Part shown: in pieces, positions 47,643-58,407 of the stretch
How the letters are laid out: the number at the start of each line of letters is the position of its first letter
How positions within the stretch are numbered: position 1 is the first letter of the stretch
From: Volvox africanus
Taxonomy: Eukaryota > Chlorophyta > Chlorophyceae > Chlamydomonadales > Volvocaceae
Reading direction: 5' to 3'
DNA length: 64,000 bases
Assembly: GCA_030268105.1 (NCBI GenBank)
Contig: BSDZ01000116.1
Coordinates: 1,240,001-1,304,000 of the forward strand
Program-made: the position numbers and the translations under genes
The notes under the pieces: generated by a model
Seen by the model: the letters and a program-made list of their open reading frames with translations, nothing else
Database searches by the model: none
What the model was told of the DNA's origin: nothing

Positions 47643-49299
47643 TGTAGTTTAATTTCCAGGAAGGACCCAGAAACATACCCTTCTCAAACGTAAAGAACAT
47701 TTGTGTTGCAATATCCACTCCACTGGAACATCTGATATTCAGCAACAAAGGTGCTTGCTCTTCGTGAGAAGAAGCAGGCGAAATCTCACTGTCATCTGCA
47801 AGGAGCACAACAAAGCCTAAATTTTACAGTAATAAATATATTATGAAATAATCTATTTACCAGAGTAAAGTGCAGCTTTAATCGCTTCTAGGTTCAGACT
47901 AACATCCATGTCCATGATTAGGGAAAAGCACAGAAAGAAGTGTCCAGAAAGACTGTCTCACTACCAGTTTTGTTGTTGTATCGCTAATCATGGACATGGA
48001 TGTTAGTCTGAACCTAGAAGCGATTAAAGCTGCACTTTACTCTGGTAAATAGAGTATTTCATAATATATTTATTACTGTAAAATTTAGGCTTTGTTGTCC
48101 TCCTTGCAAACGACGGCTAGATTTTGCCTGCTTCTTCTCACGAAGAGCAAGCACCTTTGTTGCTGAATATCAGACGTTCCAGTGGAGTGGATATTGCAAC
48201 ACAAACGTTCTTTACGTTTGAGAAGGGTATGTTTCTGGGTCCTTCCTGGAAATTAAACTACAATGGCATCTCTTTTTGCCTTGGCTTGAGGACGTAATTG
48301 TGTGAATACCTATTCTGGATTATCTAATCCTCGTCCTATTGCTGTTGCAATGGCTTCTGGTTCTCAGGCTCGGCAAGCTGTGCCAGCTGTTGGTGCATTG
48401 CCTGATGCTGTTGACCAACACACGGGTCGCCTTGACGCCGTAGCCAATAGTGGCAATCAAACCACTTTAAATCGTATTCCTTCTATGGGGATTGCTAATG
48501 AACCTGTGAACGTTTTTGCTGCAGCGCCACCTGTGCCAGCCATGCAAATGCCCAGCAGGCGCACGTGCGACAGGCAACCTATTTTGCCTATTGCGGAGCA
48601 GAGTCCGTCTACGACTCACTCAGCTGCAGAGCTTCTGCGGGTCAGTTTGCCGACTCCAGTGTTGATGCTGGATGACAAACTAGATGCTAAGAAGACTTCC
48701 GCCCAGGTTCATGCTTTCATTCGGGATGTTAACCTGTTCTTTGGGGTCATTCCGTGGGGCCAGGACCAGCGTTCTTGCTGTCTGTTCCTGTCTCAGGCAT
48801 TGCGTGGCAATGCTAAGGTCTGGTATGATGAGTGGTCGCTCCCTCAGACTCAGCTCACCGTGGAATCTATCCTAGAGAATTTGCGCATTCATTTTGCACC
48901 ACAAATTCTGTTGGTTGAGCAGGAGGCTCGTCAGAAGCTTGCTGACAAGTCCATCTATATGCGGACTGGTGAAAATGTCCCTGCATATCATGCCTGCCTT
49001 GAGGCATTATTCCAGGATATCCCTGATACCCACCCTCGTGAGAAAATGTTTTGGTTTCAGCAAGGATTGTCTGGTGTCTTGCAGCCTAAGTGTACAGCTG
49101 ACGAAAAGGGGCGACCCTTCACCAGCTATGATGACCTTGTGCGCCATGCCTCTGGCAAAGAGGCCCGCATCCTCGCTGAGCGCCGGTTCCGTTCTGGTGT
49201 TCGCTCAAATGCAATCGCTATGCAGGATGTGGATGGAGACGATGCTATGGAGGCCTCTGATGGAGAGCCCCCAGCTAAGCGTGTGCGTGCTCACGCACC
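46606..49299. repeat. Inverted duplication of element A gag: 1,315-bp arms, 64-bp loop
   Basis: 46606-47920 and 47985-49299 are reverse complements of equal length around a 64-bp loop (47921-47984). Arms are very similar with scattered substitutions, so the event is recent relative to element decay. The plus copy has gained TGA in the codon after FALA (near 48287) and is cut at 49299-49301 by an element B LTR. Confidence 0.92.
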
Positions 49300-49339
49300 A
49301 TGTTGTACATGGGTTCGACCACCATTTATACCGAAGTAG
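48302..49339 (+). pseudogene. Inverted, truncated copy of element A Gag
   Basis: The plus strand encodes the same Gag core as the minus copy (YSGLSNPRPIAVAMASG through AKRVRAHAP) but lacks the zinc knuckle; the frame runs on into LTR sequence. An in-frame TGA upstream and the missing start separate it from the native N terminus. Confidence 0.88.
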
Positions 49340-50090
49340 GCTGCAATCCATCCGAGCACTATTGAGCATGGTGTAAGCATGATATATTCGAATATATCTA
49401 GCTAATTTAGCATGCCACATTATCACTCACGACATCGTGCTGTCGGTCAACATGTTTGACAAAGCTGATATCAATGCGTGAACCCACTATTGGCATAATA
49501 GATCAAATATTATTACATCAATCGTATCATAAACCATACGTGTATGCGGGAACGTGACGATCGCGATGGTTGGGTCGGCAACCGAATATCGATATTCGGA
49601 CCTTCGCATATTGCATACATTGCCTCCATTAATATCACAGATTACGCGATATTTAGGACAGTGACATGACAGTACTCACACTTGAGGTCGGAATCCAGTG
49701 AGACTTGTACTGCACATTGGTGTCGCGAACGTGATAGGTGCGAGGACGGCCGCCTAGAGACCGATGTCGGCTCGACGCTACTTTGGATTAAGTACCCACG
49801 TACTTAACTCAACCTGATTCTCATACATACGTTTTACTCATATATATTCGGCCTGAGCTATTCTAGCATACCATCTCCAGCCGGATGATGAACATTGCCC
49901 GCGGGGTCTGACGGCAGACTACCAATCTGTAATCGAAGACTATTGTAAGTTGGATCTTTCCTTGTTGCTGAGTCTTCCACTGTCACATTACTCGCATTGA
50001 ATCGCCTTGCTGTTCGTAAGCACGATGCACGCGTAGCTAACACCCAGACGTGCAGATTCAGTGCATGATCGAAGAAGGAAGGATACAACA
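49301..50090 (+). repeat. Element B 5' LTR (790 bp)
   Basis: Starts TGTTGTAC and ends ATACAACA. It contains the 18-bp palindrome CCGAATATCGATATTCGG at 49582-49599. The five bases before it (CACCA) are not repeated after the last LTR of the array. Confidence 0.9.
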
Positions 50091-50094
50091 ACTT

Positions 50095-50106
50095 TGGTAG
50101 CGAGAC
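50095..50106 (+). promoter_or_regulatory. Primer-binding site, copy 1
   Basis: TGGTAGCGAGAC, four bases after the LTR. The leading TGG pairs with a tRNA CCA end. Copy 2 has TGGTATCGAGAC at 57921-57932, resembling an initiator-Met-type site but not identical to it. Confidence 0.6.
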
Positions 50107-50219
50107 GGTTCGACTCACGGCTGTCTCATTATCATTGTTGAAGACTATTGTTCTCACACGAGTGATCGGCGGCGAAGGGCCTCACAAGACAACCCCACCG
50201 ATCAAGCTGTTAAGACTAC

Positions 50220-51053
50220 GTAGGTGTTGTACCTCTCGTTCGCGTTTGCTCATAAGTATCTGCACGTCTGGAGACTATCGACACCGATGCGCGAGCACTT
50301 GCAAGTACAGCAAGTCAAGCGAGAGCAAACAGAGACAGCGGAAGACTTCAAGACGAAGAGAGATATAACTTACAGTCTTACAGATCGGAATGACGCAATG
50401 GACGAAATCGCCGTCAGCGCCGGAAGCAAGCAATCATCATGCGGCGGTGATTAGCGAAGTTCAGGCTTAGCTCGGGCTAAGTAGAATATCGTATAGCAAT
50501 AGTAATGTAGAACACACGAGTGTTCTCCGGTATTGAATGTCTTATCTTGCTTAGCCGTCCTCGCATCTGTTATACTCGCAGCATCGCAATGCCGTACGAT
50601 TCACATCAGGAGGCCGATCCTAGATGTGACAACACTACTGCGTCTAGGCGATGTCTACGCATAACAACGTATAAGCCTTTCCGGCATTCGCATGATGCAA
50701 GGGTCCGGATAACGATATCCGGTTGCAGGGCATGCATCGCGACGAGTGCGGCGCTCTCAACGTGTGCTGTAATGAAGTAATATTATATCAGATAATATTA
50801 CTTATTGGTTCGTAGCACGAGCATAATGCGCACTTCCATGCTTCGGGCTTTCATGCATGCTAGGCGGATTTGCCATGATGCGATGTCGCGATGGATAATG
50901 ACAACATGCCAAATGCATATATAAATGTACACGAATACATTTATATCATGCAGATTCATTCATATGCAATGCGTTCATCACAAAAGTACTTCGCCTCGTA
51001 GGATCGCGTCGACCTACGCGTCGGCGGGAAATGAACCGTAGCACAACAGTAGG
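50220..51053 (-). mobile_element. Solo LTR, family C, with TSD GTAGG
   Basis: An 824-bp LTR at 50225-51048, flanked by GTAGG at 50220-50224 and 51049-51053. On the minus strand it starts TGTTGTGCTACGGTTCATT and ends GGTACAACA. It is inserted in the leader of element B copy 1. It is homologous to 54698-55530 in the opposite orientation and carries the palindrome CCGGATAACGATATCCGG at 50705-50722. Confidence 0.92.
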
Positions 51054-51207
51054 CACAAGTTATGGATACATCGGTGGGTCATATCGCTGCTTTGTCAAAC
51101 TATAATCACGCGCGGACAGTACGTTAAGGAGACTGATAGTTGTTGACTGAAAGAACTATAAAGCACCGTTTTGTCTTTTCATCTTTGCAAAAGACTGGCT
51201 AGGATAC

Positions 51208-52485
51208 ATGTCGCTTCGACAGAATTGCTTATCCATGGAAGGAAACGAGCAGACGAGCACTGGTGCTGTCGGTGGGGAACCCCTTGTCGCCCCAAATATT
51301 GTCGATCCACGTGTGTCCCAAGCAAATACTCCTCATTCGGAAAATCACTACTCAACGCGAGATTCCCCCAGGACAGCCAATCCTACTGGGAACCATGAGA
51401 TGGTACGAAATCTAACGTCTGCACCAAAACCAGGATTTACGAGCAGCAACGGTATCACCGGTTTTGCCGTACCTACACCTCAGCTCCACCTCTCTTACGA
51501 CACCGAACCTAGGGTCACCGCAGACGCCACCCGCTCCTACGTCTGCGATGTTAAGAGGATTTTGCAATTGGTAAAGGGCGGTGACCGCAACGAGGTGAAG
51601 TGCCTATTCGTCGGAGCTTCACTGGGCAGTATCGTGAAAGAGTGGTATGACGACCGGACCACCGTGCAGGAACACTTCACGTTTGAAGAATTGACCAATG
51701 CGTTACTCACTCGTTTTGCCCCCAGAAATCAATCGCAAGTGGCTGCCATGTATCGAGAACTGCATGCAGGCACTCATTGAATGCGACCCGATGAGTCCGT
51801 GGAGACATACCGATTACGCCTCGAGGACCTGATAGTGCCAATGGTTAGCTTTTCAGAAGGAGACTACATTTACTGGTTTCAACGAGGTCTCTCACTCACG
51901 TCAGCTCGAGCGAGTACTACAGATTTGACACTGGCGGGAATGAGATCCTATGCACAATGGGTGCGAATCGTGCATAATGTTGAGACCCGCATCAGGGCGG
52001 GACAAGAACCTCCAACTTCATTGGCGCCATCGCCAGCCACCACAACTCAGAATATCACCGATGATATTGACCCGGCACCCGAGACTACCGGGATCCCGTT
52101 AGCGCCGGCCCCCATGCGTACTTCAGAAGCTCGTTGTATCAGCCACACCCCAAACCCAGGACCCCAGGAGCTAACTCCAAGAGGATCCTTGATGACTTCG
52201 GATTGGTGAAAAAGGAAGGACGTAATGCAAACCACTGCTGAGTCGCGGGGAGCTGAATCAGAATCGAAGTGATCGCGAATGCAGGGCAGGTGGCTCACCA
52301 AGTGGGGATGTACTCAAGCGGAATTTGCACAACGACGACAATTGGGAGTATGCCTTCGATGTGCAGCGGACCATCCCACGAAGAACTGCCCGCTCCTACC
52401 CCCGTTAGCCATAGGACAACGATCAACAGGCAAAGTACCAGACACGACCTCTGTCGAAATTGCTGAAGCAACGGTCCAGTATTGA
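51208..52485 (+). pseudogene. Element B copy 1 Gag with in-frame stop
   Basis: The frame from ATG 51208 carries a Gag core (YVCDVKRILQLVKGGDRNEV, KCLFVGASLGSIVKEWYDD, FTFEELTNALLTRFAP). A TGA at 51778-51780 interrupts it; the same frame continues as RPDESVETYRLRLEDLI to 52209. The zinc knuckle CLRCAADHPTKNC lies in another frame at about 52350-52390, after a frameshift; it has one residue fewer than the usual spacing between Cys and His. Confidence 0.85.
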
Positions 52486-53388
52486 CACTGGAATATTGTC
52501 TAACGAGAAGTAACGGTACACACACTGGTTCGAGTTGATTATGGCCATTTTCCGCGATAACCGTATACGGGAATTTTTCACTGTTTCTACTAGAACGCCT
52601 GATGGTTTGGACTATATCCCCAACGATGAACTTGTTAATGTCTGATTATTTGAGGGCCTTAAGAATGATGCGGAAACAATTCACGGCTGAATCCTGTTCG
52701 GTTCTATTGAAGTCGATTCTGTTAATCAAGTACTTGGGGCGCTCATACATTACGGGCGTCACCGACGATCTTACCCTGGTTAAGTGATAAGCATGAAGGG
52801 GTCGACCCCATAGTCGCCTGATTGTTCACAGGTTACCCTCGTTGATGAGGGTAAGCATCCCATCGTGGGCAGAATCACCCTAAGCCTATTGATAGACCCT
52901 CTGCATGTTAGGACCCAATGAGTGCAACAAGGTCTCATGGAGACAGCACTACATGGACATTGGGTGTTGAGACATAACGACAGTACCGCGCGCGCATCAA
53001 TATGGAGTCCAGCACAATTGGCCATTGTGCAAAAGGGAACCTATCACCTAAGGTACCTTGTCTGTCTTACAAAGATGTCACACCAGAGGAGGGCGGAACT
53101 GTTGCGGAGACTATGGTTAATTTCGTTCTAGCGGCGTTCGTCCGCCAAAATATAGAACCCAAGCTAATTGGGCACAAAGGAACTGATCAAATGATACGGA
53201 AAGGCGCCCATGTGTTGCTTGTGAGGCCACGGGTGCAATCAAATGCTACTGCCATGCAGTCTCTTGCAAATGATTCTGAGGTCGCAGCCCCCCCCCTTGC
53301 CAGATTATACTGATGCTTTTGTCATCCCGGGGCTCCCACCTATGTTACCTGCTGATGATACGATCCCTCTTGTGCCCGAGCACAACCC
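52486..53388 (+). pseudogene. Element B copy 1 protease region, degenerate
   Basis: No intact Asp-Ser/Thr-Gly motif can be read. From about 52795 the sequence becomes closely similar to copy 2 (59820 onward): TLVDEGKHPIVGRITL, then SPKVPCLSYKDVTPEEGG, and GAHVLLVRPRVQSNA, the linker between protease and RT. Frameshifts break it repeatedly. Confidence 0.65.
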
Positions 53389-54697
53389 GTGTCACGACCT
53401 ATGTACAGGTTCAGGCCATTGGAGTTGGATGAAGTGAAGCGGCAACTGAGGGATCTGCTCGCAAAGGGTATGATTTGGCCCAGCACATCGCCATTTTCTG
53501 CACCGATATTGTTTGTCGGTAAGAAGGATTGGACGTTGTGTATGTGCATTGATTATAGGGGCTTGAATGCGACTACGATTAAAAATCGCTACCCTTTGCC
53601 GCGCGTCGATGACCTGCTCGATAAGCTGAAAGGCTCAGCTTATTTTTCCTCGATTGACCTTCAACAAGGGTATAATCAGATATGCATTGCTGCCTCTGAT
53701 ATTCCGAAAACCGCTTTCCGGACCCCCTTGGTCACTCCGAGTACACGGTCTTGTCATTTGGACTTACTAATGCGCCCGCCACATTTCAAGCAGTGATGGA
53801 CCACATGTTCAGACCGTATATTGAGAGGTTCGTCGTTTGTTATTTGGATGATATTTTAATATATTCCAAGACGCGCGAGGAGCACTTGAAGCACCTCAAG
53901 CTCGTGCTTGAGGTGATGAAGCGGGAGCAATTGTTTGCTAAACGCGCCAAATGCTCATGGGCGCAACCTCAGGTGGAGTATTTGGGCCACATCCTGTCGG
54001 CCACTGGGGTAAGAATGGACCCACGGAAGGTAGCTGTGGTTCGTGAATGGCCCACACCTCAGAACCTCACCAAGCTACGTCAGTTTCTAGGTTTGACTAA
54101 CTACTTCCGTAAGTTTATTAATAAATACTCCATCATTGCGGCCCTGCTTACGAACTTGACGAGGAAAGGAGGGTTCGTTTCTCTCGAAGCCTGGACCCCC
54201 GGGTGTCAGCAGGCATTTGAAGAGCTCAAGCGTATCGTCGCCGACAATGTTACCCTTTCTTTTCCTGATTACTCGTTGCCGTTTCATGTAGAAGTAATAT
54301 CGGATGCCTCCCTTCATGGGAGCGGTGCTGTATTGTTGCAGGAAGGACGACTGATCGCCTTCAGAAATTCTCGGGTGCGGAGACCCAATACACGACCGGC
54401 GAGCAGGAGCTGTTGGCAGTTCTACACGCTCTAAAGCAATGGCGCTGTTACCTTGAAGGCCGTCCTTTTACACTGAAGACAGACCACAAACCGCTGACAT
54501 TTTTACAGAGTGTCCCTATGCTCAACCGACGACAAGCCCGGTGGATGGAAGATCTATCTCGCTTCAATTGTACATGGGACTATATCGCCGGAAAAATTAA
54601 TATTTCTGATGTTCTCAGTTGACATCCGTCGTTACACGCTGCAATTCTAGCAGCACCGATTACCCGTTCACGCAGCCAAGAGGTGCCGATAGCGTCG
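53389..54697 (+). pseudogene. Element B copy 1 reverse transcriptase and RNase H
   Basis: RT shows [33 protein letters not shown] and the catalytic VVCYLDDILIYSK. A missing base in the run at 53722-53728 shifts the frame between AFRTP and VLSFGL; copy 2 has the same lesion. RNase H begins VISDASLHGSGAVLLQEG; a deletion near 54365 removes part of the TSKKF segment, and CGA to TGA at 54620-54622 stops it in LSRHPS. The reading continues to the TSD of the solo LTR at 54693. Confidence 0.92.
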
Positions 54698-55535
54698 TGT
54701 TGTGCTACGGTTCGTTTCCCGCCGATGTGTAGGTCGATGCGATCCTACAAGGCGAAGTGTTATCTTGACGAACGCATGAATGATTATTGCATATGAATGA
54801 ACCTGCATGATATAGATGTATTCGCATACATTTATATATGCATTTGGCATATTATCATTATCCATCGCGACATCGCATCATGCCAAATCCGCCTAGCATG
54901 CATGAAATACCGAATCATTGAAGTGCGCATTATGCTCGTGCTATGAAACTATAAGTAATATTATTTGATATAATATTACTTCATTACAGCACACGTTGAG
55001 AGCGCCGCACTCGTTGCGATGCATGCCTTGCAACCGAATATCGTTATTCGGACCCTTGCATCATGCGAATGCCGGAAAGGCTTATACGTTGTTATACATG
55101 GACATCTCCTATACACAGTAGGGTTGTCACACTTAGGATCGGCCTCCTAGTGTGAATTGTACGGCATCGCGATGCTACGAGTATAACAGATGCGAGGACG
55201 GCTAAGCAAGATAAGATATTCGACACCGGAGAACACTCGTGTGTTCTACATTATTAGTACTATACGCTATTCTACTTAGCCCGAGCTAAGCCTAAACTTC
55301 GCTATTCACCGCCGCGTGATGATTGCTTGCTTCCGGCGCTGACGGCGATTGCGTCCATTGCACCGCTTCGATCTGTAAGACTGTAAGTTATATCTCTTCT
55401 TGTTTGAAGTCTTCCGCTGTCTCTGTTTGCTCGCGCTTGCCTTGCTGTACTTGCAAGTGCTCGCGCATTGGTGTTGCAAGTCTTCAGACGTGCAGATACT
55501 GATGAGCAAACACGAAGGAGAGGTACAACACGTCG
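54693..55535 (+). mobile_element. Solo LTR, family C, with TSD CGTCG
   Basis: An 833-bp LTR at 54698-55530 flanked by CGTCG (54693-54697 and 55531-55535). It interrupts pol of copy 1 between RNase H and integrase; copy 2 has the unoccupied site near 61717-61730. Starts TGTTGTGCTACGG, ends GGTACAACA; palindrome CCGAATATCGTTATTCGG at 55036-55053. Confidence 0.94.
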
Positions 55536-57030
55536 GACCTTGCGCAGGGACTCAAAGTGGCATATGAAGCAGACCTGTGGTCTTAGCATACCTTTGCTAC
55601 GCCAAGTAATGTGGAACATCTATGTAAGCGCAACAATTTATGGTTGCAGAAGGATGGCTTGATCACACAAATCGTCGTGCCGAATGACGACGCTTTGCGC
55701 TACGATATTCTTGCTCCGTTCCACGAGGACCCGTTAGCAGGACATCCTAGCAGCACGTGTCTGGCAGAGCTAGTGCGACGCTTGTTCTGGTGGCCGCGCG
55801 TGGTGAAAGATGCGGAAAACTTTGCGCAAAGGTGCAGTTTATGTCAGTGTAATAAAGCACTATCCGGTAAGGGCCAGGGTTTATTACAACCTTTACCTAT
55901 ACCAGATGCCCCTTGGGAAAGTGTTTCTATGGACTTTGTAGTCGCGCTGCCCAAAACTGAGGGGGGATATGAATCGGTGTTCGTTATGGTCGATCGTTTG
56001 ACCAAGATGGTTCACTTAGCCCCCTGCACATCGTCTTCCACCGCTGAGCAAACAGCACGATTATTTTTTGATAATGTGGTCCGATTGCATGGCGTTCCTA
56101 AAAATGTGATATCCAATCACGGCAGTCAATTCACGTCTAAGTTTTGGGAAGCGCTATGTCAACTCGTCGGTATGCGCGTTCATTTGAGCACAGCATATCA
56201 TCCACAATCCGATGGGCAAACTGAACGCATAAATCGCACACTGGGCGACATGTTGAGGAATTTCGCGGGACGCACACCCTCTGTTTGGGATACGTTTCTG
56301 ACTTCGGCAGAATTCACGCTTAACAATGCTGTTAACCGCTCTACAGGTCAAAGCCCTTTCTTTCTGAATGATGGATTCCATCCTGCGCTACCCGTGTGGC
56401 GAGAGTTGGAGATAAATATCCCTGCGGCTAAAACCTTTGCCAAGTCGTTCTTATCCTGCATAACAGACGCGAAGGCATGTTTGGATGCGGCACAACAACG
56501 GACAACGGACTACTATAATAAATCCAAACGAGACGTAACATTTACGGTGGGACAAATGGTATTATTGAGCACTAAGAACTTGCGTTCGCTCGCCGACGGT
56601 TCCGAAAAACTGTTACCTTGTTGGATCGGTCCATATCCCATTGTACGCATGGTAGGAAATGTAACTGTGGAGCTATCTCTACCCTCTGACATGAATATTC
56701 ACCCCATGTTTCATGTTTCCCTCATCCGCCCTTATCGTGGCACAGCACTTGTTACAAATGACACCGACGCCCCTGCAGTAATGGACCCCGGTCCCGAGAC
56801 CTGGATTGCAGGCAAGCAAAAGGTGTGGTGTGGAAGGTGTGTACGATGTGGAGTGAATACTAGATTATCGGGTTCGGCGCGTAGGTCGACATCGACGCAA
56901 GCGGGCAGTAAATGAGTACGTGGTCAAATGGACTGGCTATTCTAGCGAGCACAACTCTTGGGAGCCGACGCGTAATTTCTCGCCAGAAATGAAGCCCCTA
57001 TTGGAGGAAGCTCGTCTACGTGCCACATAG
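55536..57030 (+). pseudogene. Element B copy 1 integrase and chromodomain
   Basis: Zinc region HEDPLAGHPSSTCLAEL and CSLCQCNKA, then the core: D in SMDFVVALPKTEGG and E in SDGQTERINRTL are present, but the second Asp is Asn (VISNHGSQF, AAT at 56115-56117), a substitution that would abolish catalysis. FTVGQMVLLSTKNLR and WIGPYPI mark the C-terminal GPF/Y-type domain. After a frameshift near 56830 the chromodomain ILDYRVRRVGRHRRKR and YVVKWTGYSSEHNSWEP ends at 57030, with a TGA at its start (56853-56855). Confidence 0.92.
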
Positions 57031-57080
57031 ACCCAATGATCTCTGCAGTCAATGCTGTGCGATGCAGTGAGGATGCTGCA

Positions 57081-57093
57081 TACGGGAGGGGGG
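57081..57093 (+). promoter_or_regulatory. Polypurine tract of element B copy 1
   Basis: The GGGAGGGGGG run ends directly at the LTR start and is the expected plus-strand DNA primer site. Confidence 0.8.
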
Positions 57094-57916
57094 TGTTGTA
57101 AGTTGTACGCGGGTTCGATCCCCACTTGCACTGAAGTAGACCGCATTATATTCGAGCATTACGAAGCATGATATAATCATATTAGCATGATATATTCGAG
57201 TATATCTAGCTAATCAGGCATGTCGCATTCTCATCTACAACATCGCGCTGTCGGTCAACATGTTTGACTCGAGGCTGATAATTAATGCGTGATCTATCCG
57301 TTGGTATAATATTCCGCGTAATAATTCTTTGAATATTATTACCTCATCTGTGTCATAAACCATACGCGTATGCAAGAATGCGACGATCGCGATGGTTGGG
57401 TCGGCAACCGAATATCGATATTCGGACCTTCGCATATTTGCATGTGTTGCATTCATTAATATCACGGATTACGCGGTATTTGGAATAGTGCTATGAAGGT
57501 ACTCACACTTGAGATCGAAATCCAGTGAGACCTGTACTGCACATTGGTATCACGACGTGATAGGTGCGAGGACGGCCGCCTAGAGACCGAAGTCGGCTTG
57601 ACACTAATTTGGGTCAAGTACTCGTGTACTTAACTCGGTCTGATTCTGATATATACGTTTTACTCATTTATTATCGGCCTGAGCTATTCCAGCATAGCAT
57701 TCCCAGCCTGATGATGAACGCTGCCTGCGGGGTCTGACGGCAGACTTCTAATTTGCAACTGAAGATCATTGTAAGTTGAATCTTTCCTTATTTATAAGTC
57801 TTCCGCTGTCACGTTGCTTGCACTGAAGTGTCTTGCTGTTCGTAAGCACCATGCACGTGTAGCTAATACTCAGACGTGCAGATTCAGTGCCTGGTTGAAG
57901 AAGGAAGGATACAACA
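57094..57916 (+). repeat. Shared element B LTR (823 bp)
   Basis: It is the 3' LTR of copy 1 and the 5' LTR of copy 2. TGTTGTAAG...ATACAACA; the palindrome CCGAATATCGATATTCGG is at 57408-57425. Four bases after it lies the primer-binding site TGGTATCGAGAC (57921-57932). Confidence 0.92.
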
Positions 57917-57932
57917 AATTTGGTATCGAGAC

Positions 57933-58407
57933 AGGTTCGTTGCCTGACTGCCTAATGATGCTTGATCGGAAGTAAGTTCTTTCTAGGACGACTGTCGACG
58001 ATGGGCGACGTAGCCCACTAGACATTATCGCCGAAGAACTTGTCCATGCTGTATTAGATACTGTTGCTTCCAAATTGTGATTGCTTTTATACCTTTGTAG
58101 TTTACTGCAATTGTGGTGTGAGCCTTCGCTCTGAGTTGCAGGTGAAACTTGTGGTCCGGCACCGCTCGTGATAGGTTCTGGTTACAACTTGCATTCTAAT
58201 CAGCTGGAGGCTTTGATTGCGCGGACTACAGGGACCAACTGAGTACATATCTGCCATATCTACTCGAAGCCTGCAAGAGTATTGTCGGTGTGCTGACCAA
58301 ATTGTTTGTACTCTTGTGCTAGATTCGTGTGAATCGCTTGCACACTTGCTTTAGAATTATGTGCATCGTTTATTGTCACGCAATTTGAATATATTGGTCA
58401 GTGTTCC
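57933..58407 (+). other. Leader of element B copy 2
   Basis: No coding content. It does not resemble the leader of copy 1 beyond the primer-binding site. Confidence 0.6.

Larger units (their letters stand above)
42093..47920 (-). mobile_element. Element A: Ty3/gypsy chromovirus, one LTR, 5' end lost
   Basis: Gag, protease, RT, RNase H, integrase and chromodomain follow in order on the minus strand. The 3' LTR (42093-42400, 308 bp, TGTTGTA...TACAACA) is preceded by the polypurine tract AAAGGGGGAATAG at 42403-42415. No 5' LTR is present: at the gag leader the sequence turns round into an inverted copy (47985-49299). There are several frameshifts, a deletion between protease and RT near 45540, and a SINE in the integrase region, so it is inactive. 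Confidence 0.92.
49301..57916 (+). mobile_element. Element B copy 1: Ty3/gypsy chromovirus, two LTRs, inactive
   Basis: Order: 5' LTR 49301-50090, primer-binding site, leader with a solo LTR (50225-51048), gag, protease region, RT-RNase H, a second solo LTR (54698-55530), integrase, chromodomain, polypurine tract, LTR 57094-57916. Several stops and frameshifts inactivate it. The right LTR is directly followed by a primer-binding site and another gag, so it is shared with copy 2. Confidence 0.92.
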
